From Candidatus Obscuribacterales bacterium (GTDB lineage: Bacteria > Cyanobacteriota > Vampirovibrionia > Obscuribacterales > Obscuribacteraceae), in contig JAIEQI010000228.1 of the NCBI GenBank assembly GCA_019747875.1, positions 1-32,630 on the forward strand: a stretch of DNA of 32,630 nt, in the 5' to 3' direction. The first letter of the stretch is position 1. Every line of letters begins with the position of its first letter. The translations under genes and the position numbers were made by a program. The notes under the pieces were generated by a model. The model had not been told where the DNA came from. It did not search any database and saw only the letters and a list, made by a program, of their open reading frames with translations. This document shows, piece by piece, positions 1 through 8,140 of this stretch.

Positions 1-127
1 TGATCGACCTGAAACTTATCAGGTTCAGCCTGCAGAGGGGGCTTTCATTTGTTTCAACTAGATTTGGGACATACTCGCGCTTCAATTCTTGGCCGAGCTT
101 CTACTATACGCATGTTTATTGCGAACA

Positions 128-166
128 GAAAAAAGAGGACTTGAGAAGATTGCTCTTCCCAAGTCC
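128..166 (-). terminator. Rho-independent terminator of the small gene at 229-498
   Basis: Read on the minus strand, GGACTTGGGAAGA and TCTTCTCAAGTCC form a stem with a short loop, directly followed by TCTTTTTT. It lies 63 bases beyond the stop codon of the gene at 229-498. Stem plus U-run is the classic intrinsic terminator form. Confidence 0.8.
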
Positions 167-228
167 CCAGTTTGGAATTTACCGAACGCGTGCCCTGGAG
201 CCGCGCTCTGTTTTTGGCTTGCCCGGCA

Positions 229-498
229 TTACGAGGCGGTGTTCAGAAGTTCCTCTGCCCGGTCGAGGTCAATATCGGCCAGTCCGAGATAGAAGTCGCG
301 ATCGTTATCGCTCATCATCATGCCGTCGTAGGCACGCATGATGTGCATGATAGCGTGTTCGACGGCCCGTTCGGCCTTGCTGACCCGAATCGCAGGATTC
401 TCATCCTTCATGCGGGCGCAGCGGTCGCGCAGAGTGGTCGCGCGGGTGCCGATCTCGGTGGCACGGCAGATGTTCTTCAGGGGGAAATGGCTTGCCAT
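229..498 (-). CDS. Small hypothetical helical protein (89 aa)
   Basis: An 89-residue soluble protein, predicted mainly helical and rich in charged residues, with no signal peptide or membrane segment. I do not recognise a family. The ATG at 498 is chosen because GGAG lies about 10 bases upstream; a TTG seven codons earlier (519) has no ribosome site. The middle (about residues 35-60) is Met- and His-rich with a run of three Met, and the C-terminal part is acidic. It sits downstream of tldE on the same strand but is separated by a terminator at 559-585 and has its own terminator, so it is probably a separate transcript. GC-rich third positions support real coding. Confidence 0.65.
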   Translation of the reverse strand: MASHFPLKNICRATEIGTRATTLRDRCARMKDENPAIRVSKAERAVEHAIMHIMRAYDGMMMSDNDRDFYLGLADIDLDRAEELLNTAS

Positions 499-558
499 TC
501 TTTCATATCTCCAGGTCAAAGTTGATGGGGACAGCTTCTAGCTGTCGTCGATGCTCGG

Positions 559-585
559 AAAAGGGATTTGACACAGTCGAATCCC
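559..585 (-). terminator. Terminator of the tldD-tldE operon
   Basis: On the minus strand, ten-base arms (563-572 and 576-585, one mismatch) enclose a three-base loop and are followed by TTTTCC. A second G/C-rich hairpin (GCTGAGGAGG with CCTCTCAGC) lies between it and the tldE stop codon. Confidence 0.7.
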
Positions 586-651
586 CCTCCCGACAGCGTG
601 AGCTGAGAGGGTTCCCCTCCTCAGCTGTATTAGCTTGAACCGTTGAAGGTC

Positions 652-1980
652 CTAGCTGGAAGCCTTACCGGCGATGGTCATGGACCGGATCTTGACCGTC
701 GGGGCATTGGTGCCACCACGGAAGACCAGGTCATTTCCGATCGCCTCGATGCCGTTGAACATCGCCACCACATTGCTCGCGATGGTGATGCCTTCGACCG
801 GATAGGCAAGTTTGCCGTTCTCGATCCAGAAGCCGGAGGCGCCGACCGAGTAATCGCCGGTGGTGGCATTGAAGCCGGGACCGGAGACGCCAGTCAGGTA
901 AAGTCCGTTCTGAACCGAGCCGATGATCTCCTCCGGCGTCAGCGTACCTGCTTGCAGGTAGAGATTCGAAGTCCCTTGCCCATTGGGCGCCGTCTTCAGC
1001 ATGCGAGCTGCGTAGACGCCAATCAGGTGCGCCGCGAGCTTACCCTCGCTCACGATTTCGCGCCGGCGCGACGGCAGAGCTTCCGCATCGAACGGGCGCG
1101 AGCCGAGTCCGCCAGGAATCAGCGGATCGTCCACGATCGTCACCAGCGGCGATGCCACCATCTGACCGAACTTGTCGTGCAAGAAGGAGCTCTTGCGGTA
1201 AACGTGCGCGCCACTGGCGGCACCGACGAATTGACCAACCAGGCGGGCGGCCATTTGCGGGTCGAACACAACCGGGACGACCTGCGACGCGACGCTACGT
1301 CCACCGAGCTGGCGGGCGGCATGCTCGCCGGCGATCTTGCCGACAAGTTCCGGACTCTCGAGCCCGGCGAGTTTGCGCGACACGCTGTACCAGGAACCGA
1401 CCTGCATCTGCTGGTCAGCCTCGGCAACAACGCTTGCGCTGATCGAGACCATGCTGCCGGCATAGGAGCCGACGAAGCCACGCGAGTTAGCCAGCACCAC
1501 CACACCGCGGTTGTCCGAGAATGAGGCGCCGCTGGACTGAGTGATGCGCGGGTCTGCCGCCATCGCCGCCGCTTCGCACTGGCGTGCGATTCGGATGCGA
1601 TCTGCGACGGTGATGCGCTCGATTGCCGGATCGTAGAGATCGAGCTCGGGCACCTCCTTGGCGAGATGCTCGGGTTCGGCCATACCGGCAGAAGGATCCT
1701 CGTCGGAAACCTTCGCCGTCGCGATTGCATCGCGAATCAGGCGCGTCAGCGAGCGACGACGGAAGTCGGCACTGCTGACGGTGGCATGACGCTGACCGAC
1801 GAAGACCGTGAGTTCGAGTCCGCGACTTTGCGAACCCTGCAACTCTTCGACATCGCCGTTGCGCACACCAATCTGGAACGACTCGCCGGCCTGGATGCCG
1901 ATTTCGCAATCGGTGGCGCCGAGGCGTTTTGCTTCGGCTACGGCGAATGCCGCCGTATCCTGGAGCTGTTGCTTTTTCAT
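652..1980 (-). CDS. tldE: TldE/PmbA, non-catalytic partner of the TldD metallopeptidase
   Basis: 442 residues, the usual length for PmbA/TldE. In known systems TldE pairs with TldD in a heterodimeric, cytoplasmic Zn-dependent peptidase that digests unfolded peptides, matures microcin B17-type peptides and degrades the CcdA antitoxin. The sequence shows the U62 family layout: an N-terminal domain with an SRGLELTVFVGQRHATVSS strand pair, a central part, and a C-terminal GASGFWIENGKLAYPVEGITIA segment ending in APTVKIRSMTIAG. It lacks the HExxxH zinc motif, as expected for the E subunit. ATG at 1980 follows AAGGAG with good spacing. It begins 12 bases after the tldD stop, so the two are almost certainly one operon. 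Confidence 0.93.
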   Translation of the reverse strand: MKKQQLQDTAAFAVAEAKRLGATDCEIGIQAGESFQIGVRNGDVEELQGSQSRGLELTVFVGQRHATVSSADFRRRSLTRLIRDAIATAKVSDEDPSAGMAEPEHLAKEVPELDLYDPAIERITVADRIRIARQCEAAAMAADPRITQSSGASFSDNRGVVVLANSRGFVGSYAGSMVSISASVVAEADQQMQVGSWYSVSRKLAGLESPELVGKIAGEHAARQLGGRSVASQVVPVVFDPQMAARLVGQFVGAASGAHVYRKSSFLHDKFGQMVASPLVTIVDDPLIPGGLGSRPFDAEALPSRRREIVSEGKLAAHLIGVYAARMLKTAPNGQGTSNLYLQAGTLTPEEIIGSVQNGLYLTGVSGPGFNATTGDYSVGASGFWIENGKLAYPVEGITIASNVVAMFNGIEAIGNDLVFRGGTNAPTVKIRSMTIAGKASS

Positions 1981-1992
1981 GACATCATCTCC

Positions 1993-3444
1993 TTAGTTCT
2001 GGGAACCGCCGACGGTGACGTTGTCGATGCGGACAGTGGACATGCCCACGCCGACCGGAACGCGCTGTCCGTCTTTGCCGCACATGCCGATGCCCTTGTC
2101 CAGCGCCATGTCGTTGCCGACCATGGACACGTGATGCAGGGACTTCGGCCCGTTGCCGAGCAGGGTAGCACCCTTGACCGGACGAGTCTTGCGACCGTCC
2201 TCGATCAGCCAGGCAACCGTTGCGCTGAACGTGTAGTTGCCGTTGGTGATGTCGACTTCACCGCCACCGAACGCTTCGGCGTAGAGACCGTACTTGACCG
2301 AGCGGATGATCTCCTCCGGGTCATGCTGACCACCGGCCATGAAGGTGTTGGTCATACGCGGCATCGGCAGATGAGCGTAGCTTTGGCGCCGCGCATTGCC
2401 GGTGAGCGCCATGCCCATGAGCTGGGCGTTCTGGCGGTCGTGCATGTAACCCTTCAGGATGCCGTTTTCGATCAGAACGGTCTGCGTCGTCGGCGTACCT
2501 TCATCGTCGAAGTTCAGAGAACCGCGACGATCCGCCAGCGTACCGTCGTCGATGACGGTGACCAGCGGCGAGGCAACGCGCTCACCCATACGGCGAGCGA
2601 ACGCCGACGTGCCCTTGCGATTGAAGTCGCCTTCCAGTCCGTGACCAACCGCTTCGTGCAGAAGCACGCCGGGCCAGCCACTGCCAAGAACGACTGTCAT
2701 CTCGCCGGCAGGAGCAGGAGCAGCGGAGAGCAGGAGAATCGCCTGCTCGGCAGCCAGCTGCGCATGCTGCTTCCAGACCTGGTCGTTAGCCAGTGCCGCA
2801 AACGGAATACGTCCGCCGCCGCCTGAGCTGCCAAGCTCGGTCCGGTCACCTTCACGTGCCAGAGCGCTCACCGACACGTGCAGCAACGGACGCTCATCGA
2901 CCAGGAACTGGCCGAGGCTGTTGGCGACGATGATGGTGTAGTTCTCGACAGAAAGCTTGACCGAAACGTTCTGGATGCGCGCGTCGTGCTTGCGCGTCTC
3001 GGCATCGATCGCCTTCAAAAGCGCGGTCCTGTCCGCAAGCGGCACAGTGGTCGGCGAGAGAGCGACGTCGTAGAGATTGTGCTGCGGAGCAGCAGCCCGT
3101 GCAGGAGGCACGATCTCCTTCTGCGCGTAGTCCGCGATCTGGCGAGCGACCTTGGCCGCGCGCTTGAGACCGGTGATGTCGACCTTGTCGATCGGCCAGA
3201 AGCCGACCTTGTCGCCGACGACAACGCGAACACCAGCGCCCGCGACAACATCGCGAGAGCTTCCCTTCAAGCGACCCTGATCCCAGCTCAGCGCTTCGCT
3301 GCTGCCGGCCTGGAAGTAGATGTCGCAAAAACTGTTCGCGGGAGTGCCCTTGAGGGCAAGGCCAATCACGCTCTCGACCTGATCGGTCGTGAGCCCGAAA
3401 AGCCGGTGAAGCTCCCGAGAAACATCTTTCTTTGAATTCTTCAT
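1993..3444 (-). CDS. tldD: TldD, catalytic subunit of the TldD/TldE metallopeptidase
   Basis: 483 residues, normal for TldD. The zinc motif HEAVGHGLEGD gives H263, E264 and H267, and a Cys at position 455 (in GIGMCGKDGQ) matches the third zinc ligand known from E. coli TldD. Expected role: cytoplasmic peptidase that threads small unfolded peptides through the TldD/TldE tunnel. The ATG at 3444 is preceded by AAGGAGAATGCA, a strong ribosome site. First gene of the tldD-tldE operon; the unit is closed by the hairpin at 559-585. Codon third positions are strongly G/C, in contrast to folC a little further on. Confidence 0.95.
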   Translation of the reverse strand: MKNSKKDVSRELHRLFGLTTDQVESVIGLALKGTPANSFCDIYFQAGSSEALSWDQGRLKGSSRDVVAGAGVRVVVGDKVGFWPIDKVDITGLKRAAKVARQIADYAQKEIVPPARAAAPQHNLYDVALSPTTVPLADRTALLKAIDAETRKHDARIQNVSVKLSVENYTIIVANSLGQFLVDERPLLHVSVSALAREGDRTELGSSGGGGRIPFAALANDQVWKQHAQLAAEQAILLLSAAPAPAGEMTVVLGSGWPGVLLHEAVGHGLEGDFNRKGTSAFARRMGERVASPLVTVIDDGTLADRRGSLNFDDEGTPTTQTVLIENGILKGYMHDRQNAQLMGMALTGNARRQSYAHLPMPRMTNTFMAGGQHDPEEIIRSVKYGLYAEAFGGGEVDITNGNYTFSATVAWLIEDGRKTRPVKGATLLGNGPKSLHHVSMVGNDMALDKGIGMCGKDGQRVPVGVGMSTVRIDNVTVGGSQN

Positions 3445-3503
3445 TGCATTCTCCTTAAACGGAGTATTGAACTTTGCAGAACCGCGCGTAAGCGCGATCC
3501 TGA

Positions 3504-3533
3504 AGCCGGCAAGCGAAAGAGCGCTTGCCGGCT
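3504..3533 (-). terminator. Strong hairpin between the glycine-zipper gene and tldD
   Basis: Perfect 12-base arms (3504-3515 and 3522-3533) with a six-base loop. It lies 20 bases beyond the stop codon of the gene at 3553-3945 and upstream of tldD. There is no U-run, so it may be a weak or Rho-assisted terminator, an RNA-processing hairpin, or part of the tldD leader. Confidence 0.5.
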
Positions 3534-3552
3534 GAGGTAGCTGCCTTCCAGG

Positions 3553-3945
3553 TCAGAAGACCGGGAAGGGGTCCTCCATGAGGTAGCGGTAGAAATCGCG
3601 GACCAAGCCGAAGCAGAGGCCCGCAGCGCCGCCGACCACAGTTGTGATGGCAAGCATGCCGAAGAATTCGGCTTGCGTTATGAACAGCACGCCAGTGACG
3701 TATCCGACAACCGACGCAGCGGTGCCGAGCGTCACCAGAGTGAGCGCGCCGATGAACGCAGACTTGCGCAGCGAAATCTCAGTCTTCTCCGGCGAGAAAA
3801 GCAGTGCGCCAAGCGCGCCGAAGATGCCGGCCGACAAGCCGAAGATGGCTCCAGCGCCGACAGGCAGACCGAGGATGAGATTGAGGAGGACACCGGCGAT
3901 TGCACCGCCGACAAGTCCGCCCAGAATTCCAACCAATCGTTCCAT
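3553..3945 (-). CDS. Small glycine-zipper-like membrane protein (130 aa)
   Basis: 130 residues with about four hydrophobic segments rich in Gly and Ala (residues about 4-24, 30-43, 58-80 and 90-115), including repeats such as GGLVGGAIAG and GLSAGIFGALGALL, so a small integral membrane protein is likely. Function unknown. ATG at 3945 is preferred over the longer frame opening at 4047: AGAGG lies about nine bases upstream, and the added 34 residues are non-hydrophobic and of different composition. The C-terminal tail (FYRYLMEDPFPVF) is short. Upstream of tldD on the same strand, with a strong hairpin between, so co-transcription is uncertain. Confidence 0.75.
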   Translation of the reverse strand: MERLVGILGGLVGGAIAGVLLNLILGLPVGAGAIFGLSAGIFGALGALLFSPEKTEISLRKSAFIGALTLVTLGTAASVVGYVTGVLFITQAEFFGMLAITTVVGGAAGLCFGLVRDFYRYLMEDPFPVF

Positions 3946-4386
3946 GACGAAACCTCTGTTGGGCAGCATTTTGCTGCGTTGAAGATTCCGAATCGCAAAG
4001 CAACTCGGGATTTCCTTCCACTTTCCACTCTCCAGTCTTGAACTCAACGCAAAATCGCCTTGTTAGTTTCTGAGTTTTGGGTTGGCAATTGCGATGCGAG
4101 GAGTTAGGGGGACCTGAAGAGAGTTGAGATGGAATATCTAGTAATAACAAGATCAGATCCTGGAGTAGATCAGAAATTTCTCTCAGATAGATCTGTTACA
4201 GATCTTGAATAAATAAGATCTCGCGAAAATATATTATGCAATCAAAGCAGGAAATCTAGCCCCGGCAATGCAATACGGATTCGATGGAAACTAGCGATCA
4301 GACCTTTCTCGGTTAAAAGCGCAGACTCTTTGAGGCGCAAACCGGAAGCATCCTGAAGCAATGTTCAGATCACCGCTTGCGCTAGC
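3946..4386. other. Gap with a GATC-rich AT tract and a 17-bp dyad
   Basis: No convincing gene in 441 bases. The notable part is 4151-4220, where GATC occurs six times (4151, 4156, 4168, 4190, 4201, 4217) in an AT-rich stretch. A perfect dyad AGATCTG-TTA-CAGATCT lies at 4189-4205 and could be an operator. The region is upstream of the glycine-zipper gene and downstream of folC. No DnaA box was seen, so an origin is not supported. Confidence 0.45.
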
Positions 4387-5793
4387 TCAAGAATTTTGAT
4401 GAATAGCACCTTGTTCCACATTTGCCTCAAGGGACCAAGATGGCTTTGGGCCAAGAAGCAATTCACGCGCCTCAGCAACAAGATAAAGAGACCCCGTGAC
4501 ACAAATCGACTGTTTCCCATCTGCTAACTCACGAGCGCGTCTCAAGGCATCACTGCAGTTGCTGCGTGTGTCAAAGTTTTTCACCCCCAGGGAGTCTGCG
4601 ACCTCCGAAATTTTCTCAAGCGGCATAGCCTTCTCACTTGCAGAACAACAGGCCACTATGGCAACTGAAACTGGCGCCAGTGCCTCGAGAATCGATTTAA
4701 TATCTTTGTCTGAATTTACACCCAGGACGAATACATAACCGTTTTTCGCTGACGCTCCCTTAGCAGTTGAGGCAGGAACATGGCGACCCAAAGCCTCGAC
4801 AAGAGCGCTTGCCGAGTCGCCATTGTGGGCCCCATCCAGTATCACATACGGTGCCCGCTCGACGATCTCCATTCGGCCCGGAACGAACACGCGTTCAACT
4901 GCAACAGACAATTCTCTGGCAACCAGAGAAGCTTCACCTTCGAGAAGCGCATCAATAGCGGCTATAGCGGTCGTCGCATTGCGCAACTGGTGCTCACCAA
5001 GCATCTGAAGCTTGAAGCTCCGCATACCGAGTTTCTTTGAATGAAGCTCAAATGATTGCCCTTGATTAGTGACTTTCGATGATTTGATCTGGTATTCCGC
5101 CTCGACATCAATCAGACGTGCCCCCTGCTGGACACATATGTCTTTAATAACAGGAAGCACTTGGGGATCGTTTTGCTCTGCCAAAACGACGATGCTCCCG
5201 GGTTTGATAATTGCCCCTTTGTTGGCGGCTATCTCTGCAGCAGTATTTCCAAGAATGCTGGTATGTTCCAAACTAATCGCCGTGATTACGACAAGATCCG
5301 TTTGATCGAAAACATTAGTCGCATCGAGCAAGCCACCAAGGCCAACTTCAACAACTTGCCATTCTATTTGTTTTTGCCGACAAAGCTCAAAAAACAGGGA
5401 AGTCATCGCCCCGAAAGTACTGACTGGACCGTAGTCACCATCGTGTACTCCAATCACCGTTGGCATTATGCGTTCCACGCCGTTTGCAAAGTCAGACTCA
5501 GCTATTGGGTGAAGATCCTCACAGATGCGCTCTCTATAGCTGTGCAAATGGGGAGATGTATACAACAACGTAGAATGATTCATCGCCAGAGCAGATGCGA
5601 CAAAAGCACTCGTACTGCCTTTTCCCTTCGAGCCTGTGACATGAACTGTGCGCCTTCCGCGCTGTGGAAAGTTCAAATCAGCCAGCAACAATTTCATCGT
5701 CTCCAAACTCATGGTACGAGCCTGGGGTCCCCGACTGCGGCGCTCCATATCGGGCAAACATAGTAAAAAATTGACAGCATCAATGTAATTCAT
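4387..5793 (-). CDS. folC: Folylpolyglutamate synthase / dihydrofolate synthase family (FolC-like)
   Basis: 468 residues with the Mur-ligase-type fold of FolC. It would add glutamate to folates (and possibly join glutamate to dihydropteroate) in the cytoplasm using ATP. The nucleotide-binding loop GSKGKGST is at 54-61 (typical FolC is GTNGKGS), and the C-terminal part carries ILDGAHNGDS, matching the family LDGAHNP motif. The N-terminus MNYIDAVNFLLCL is typical, which supports the ATG at 5793, though its ribosome site (CAGGG) is weak. About 40 residues longer than the E. coli enzyme, mainly near the C-terminus. Lower GC than tldDE. An exact folate role rather than another Mur-like ligase is inferred from these motifs. 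Confidence 0.88.
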   Translation of the reverse strand: MNYIDAVNFLLCLPDMERRSRGPQARTMSLETMKLLLADLNFPQRGRRTVHVTGSKGKGSTSAFVASALAMNHSTLLYTSPHLHSYRERICEDLHPIAESDFANGVERIMPTVIGVHDGDYGPVSTFGAMTSLFFELCRQKQIEWQVVEVGLGGLLDATNVFDQTDLVVITAISLEHTSILGNTAAEIAANKGAIIKPGSIVVLAEQNDPQVLPVIKDICVQQGARLIDVEAEYQIKSSKVTNQGQSFELHSKKLGMRSFKLQMLGEHQLRNATTAIAAIDALLEGEASLVARELSVAVERVFVPGRMEIVERAPYVILDGAHNGDSASALVEALGRHVPASTAKGASAKNGYVFVLGVNSDKDIKSILEALAPVSVAIVACCSASEKAMPLEKISEVADSLGVKNFDTRSNCSDALRRARELADGKQSICVTGSLYLVAEARELLLGPKPSWSLEANVEQGAIHQNS

Positions 5794-5955
5794 CCCTGCA
5801 GTTTAACAGTGCTGGGTCTCAAAAGTCCGGGACCTTGAAGCTTCGTAAGGCCGGACAGACGAATACATGCACAATTAGAGTCATCGGGCAAAGAGCTTGA
5901 TTTTGAGAACACCATATCCGCCCTGCGACCACGTATAGTATACAATCGGTGAAGA

Positions 5956-5991
5956 CGAAAAGGCTTGATACCGAATGCGATACCAAACCTT
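5956..5991 (-). terminator. Terminator of the PghP-like gene
   Basis: On the minus strand a 13-base stem (arms 5960-5972 and 5979-5991, with G-U pairs) and a six-base loop are followed by TTTTCGTC. It begins just after the stop codon of the gene at 5993-6640 and separates that gene from folC. Confidence 0.75.
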
Positions 5992-5992
5992 T

Positions 5993-6640
5993 TCAATCTT
6001 TTAACTCTGCTTCAACTTTCTGCTGCTGATGCCTGTACTGGCGGAGGCTCAGACGCATGGACATCGTCAACGCGTCGAAGCGGGCGGTCGGAACAGACGT
6101 TCGGCCGGGCACAAAAGCGGGACCATCGAAAAGCTCTTGAATGAGCTCTTCAGAAAGTTCAAGTTGAACCCCTTGATGGCGAACAAGGTTCACCACGTTG
6201 TTCACGCTCTCGCCGCGGTAACGCGGGCTGTCCGGGTTCACCGAAAAGCCAGCATTGCGCAGATTACCCAGAACAATGGCTTTAAGGTCTTTGTTCAGCC
6301 CGCCAAGCCAGATGACGGCTTCACCCGCCTTGCCCATGCAGTGAAACGACACTGCGGTGCAAGAGCGCTTCAGCAAATCGCCGAGCGCGGGATCGCGAAA
6401 TCTGGTGGAAGTGACATGCAAGTCCATCGCCGCCGTTGAACGCAGCCCTTGAAAGTCGAAGTAGTTGTAGTTGCGGCCAGCGGTTGCTCGCGCCAGAGCG
6501 GAAGTTCCAGGCTCGATAAAGCCACCGTGAGGCGCAATAATCGTTGCCCATGACCAGCGATCGAGCAAGCGAATTTGGTAGTCCAGGTTTTCCCTGTGGT
6601 CAGCCTTGAGGGCTGCCAGGGACGAATATTTGTCGCGCAT
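5993..6640 (-). CDS. Poly-gamma-glutamate hydrolase family protein (PghP-like)
   Basis: 215 residues. The N-terminal part matches the PghP family (zinc-dependent, first known from Bacillus phages that strip the gamma-PGA capsule): YSSLAALKADHRENLDY, then IIAPHGGFIEPGTSALARA (about residues 35-55), then YYFDFQGL-type residues, VTSTRF and FHCMGK. In the family the APHGGxIEPGT stretch supplies zinc ligands, and the His in the HCMG segment is probably also at the active site. The ATG at 6640 is chosen because AGGGAG lies seven bases upstream; the 13-residue longer frame has none. No signal peptide, so the product is either cytoplasmic or exported by another route. Possible roles are turnover of gamma-linked glutamates or a phage-derived enzyme. 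Confidence 0.82.
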   Translation of the reverse strand: MRDKYSSLAALKADHRENLDYQIRLLDRWSWATIIAPHGGFIEPGTSALARATAGRNYNYFDFQGLRSTAAMDLHVTSTRFRDPALGDLLKRSCTAVSFHCMGKAGEAVIWLGGLNKDLKAIVLGNLRNAGFSVNPDSPRYRGESVNNVVNLVRHQGVQLELSEELIQELFDGPAFVPGRTSVPTARFDALTMSMRLSLRQYRHQQQKVEAELKD

Positions 6641-7401
6641 GACAAAACTCCCTAACAGCCGAGCTCCCCAACAGAACAATCGCTCTGAATGTTTGGTGGG
6701 TTAGCTGAGTGCTGTTCTTGTTAGAAGATGATTGTTTTGGATGAAAACGAAAGTGGGCTTGAGTCTAGCCACCGATGTTGCCAGAAATCAGTTATGAACA
6801 CCCTTTGCAAAAAACAATTAAGCCGGGGTAGAAACCGGAAGACGCCCGTGAGCGAAGCATTTTCAGAACTGTTCCATAAGACTCCCTGAAAAACCAGTTG
6901 CAATCAGCTTTTCCCGACGCCATTGCAATTAGCGCAGCTGCACAAGGTAAGCGCAATCGGGTGTCACATTCACTAAGGTCAGGTCCGGGAAGACGTCAAA
7001 GATGTTTTACATCGAACAAAGTCGACGTCATTTTCACAGAAGCTGCATACCCTTGCAAGCCAATACTTTCAGGCACACCCATTGGCTCCGGACTAACGTT
7101 GTCATGGTCAAAGAAGTTTGACGTCAACCCTATGCGAGTAAAAAGGCGGAGAGCGAAGCGGTGAATTCTGGAGGCAGCTCCCTCAAGCGCCAATTGCGCA
7201 AAGTTGCACTAATGCCATTTCGTGGGGACCTCCGCAAACTGCTGTTTCACCGCACCAGTTAAGCCCCTAAGTTGAAGTCGTTATCACAATTCACATCGCA
7301 TCAGGCAGCAGCAGACCCAAGAAAAGAGACTTTCAACCAGTCCTCAGCAGCAGCGAAAGCTGCAGAGTCTTGCACGCCGCGATTTTTGGAGACCAGTAAA
7401 A
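6641..7401. other. 761-base divergent gap without recognisable genes
   Basis: Separates the PghP-like gene (minus) from the zinc-ribbon membrane gene (plus). Open frames here lack ribosome sites and family resemblance. GACGTC occurs three times (6992, 7024, 7120), two of them in longer partial dyads (CGACGTCATT, TTGACGTCAA), which might be regulator sites. Nothing else is clear. Confidence 0.4.
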
Positions 7402-7770
7402 ATGGACGTACTATCAAACTTGTTCCTACAGGGATTTGACCTTGTTTTCAAAGTCCTGCTTCCTTTCATCCTGATCGGATTCTTTCTGATGATGGCCGGC
7501 AGAAAACCGGATGCCGCTATTGACGCAGGTTTCGGATTATTCGGATTAGTCATCGGCGGAGCCGCAAAACTGATCGGTTTCTTCTTCAGGACACTAACGC
7601 AGACTCTGTCTGCTGCTAGCAAACAGAAATACGTTCCCGGAAAATATCCACCAGGAAAGAGCGGTCCTTACGGACCACACAAAAGCGCAGAAAAGACCTG
7701 CCACAACTGCAATTTCAGAGCGTTGGCTCAGGCTAGCTTTTGCCACAATTGCGGTTGTGGCTTGTTCTGA
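7402..7770 (+). CDS. Membrane protein with C-terminal zinc ribbon (122 aa)
   Basis: 122 residues: two hydrophobic segments (about 14-32 and 42-63), a Lys/Pro/Gly-rich linker (74-95), and a C-terminal CxxC-x10-CxxC zinc ribbon (C100, C103, C114, C117; pattern CHNC...CHNC). Such tail ribbons are common in small bacterial membrane proteins of unknown role and may bind protein or nucleic acid on the cytoplasmic side. ATG at 7402 has GGAG 11 bases upstream. A hairpin-plus-T-run follows at 7775-7830, so it is a single-gene unit. Its substrate or partner cannot be inferred. Confidence 0.82.
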   Translation: MDVLSNLFLQGFDLVFKVLLPFILIGFFLMMAGRKPDAAIDAGFGLFGLVIGGAAKLIGFFFRTLTQTLSAASKQKYVPGKYPPGKSGPYGPHKSAEKTCHNCNFRALAQASFCHNCGCGLF

Positions 7771-7774
7771 GGGT

Positions 7775-7830
7775 GCTGGCGTGATTGCGCTCAGTCACCA
7801 CTAGTGCAAGCACGCTAGCCTGGTTTTTCT
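7775..7830 (+). terminator. Terminator after the zinc-ribbon gene
   Basis: GCTGGCGTG (7775-7783) pairs with CACGCTAGC (7811-7819) with one G-U pair, followed by TTTTT at 7824-7828. The loop is long (about 27 bases) and holds a second partial stem (TTGC/GCAA). Confidence 0.6.
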
Positions 7831-8140
7831 CTTAGAAGACATTTGCTGAACTATAACTTCATTGCATTTTGACAACTTCGAAAACTAGGTTGGAAGTATC
7901 TTTAGCTTCCCAATTCAATCAACCCCAACAACCCGCAAAAACAAGCCCACCATCTCAATCGAGAACAGAACCTTCGAAACAGGGTTTCTGGATTTGTGAC
8001 GGTGTTGGGGATGAATGAAAGGCGGCTAACAAAAGCACTCCCATTTCGGGCGTGCAAGAGTGCAGGGTCACACCTGAACTCTCGTTGGTTACTCGCTTCC
8101 GAAAGGAGGCAAAATTGAAGGTAACTGAAAGGAGCTAGCA
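7831..8140 (+). promoter_or_regulatory. Structured leader of the gene at 8141, with a possible 7-codon leader ORF
   Basis: About 310 bases with no ordinary gene. CCCCAACA (7923-7930) can pair with TGTTGGGG (8003-8010), and smaller inverted repeats lie between. At 8101-8108 AAAGGAGG is followed by a TTG at 8115 opening a seven-codon frame that stops at 8136-8138, two bases before the ATG at 8141. The second ribosome site (AAAGGAG) for that ATG lies inside this short frame, an arrangement that could couple translation. Confidence 0.35.

Noticed and set aside
643..1524. 293-codon plus-strand open frame
   Set aside because: Antisense to tldE, low-quality protein composition rich in Arg, His and Asp, no ribosome site.
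1666..2826. 386-codon plus-strand open frame
   Set aside because: Antisense to tldD and tldE, which carry clear family motifs; composition effect only.
4151..4220. Replication origin
   Set aside because: A GATC cluster alone is not enough: no DnaA boxes, no dnaA/dnaN neighbours.
5790..5996. 68-codon minus frame between the PghP-like gene and folC
   Set aside because: TTG start inside the preceding gene, spans a clear terminator hairpin, no ribosome site.
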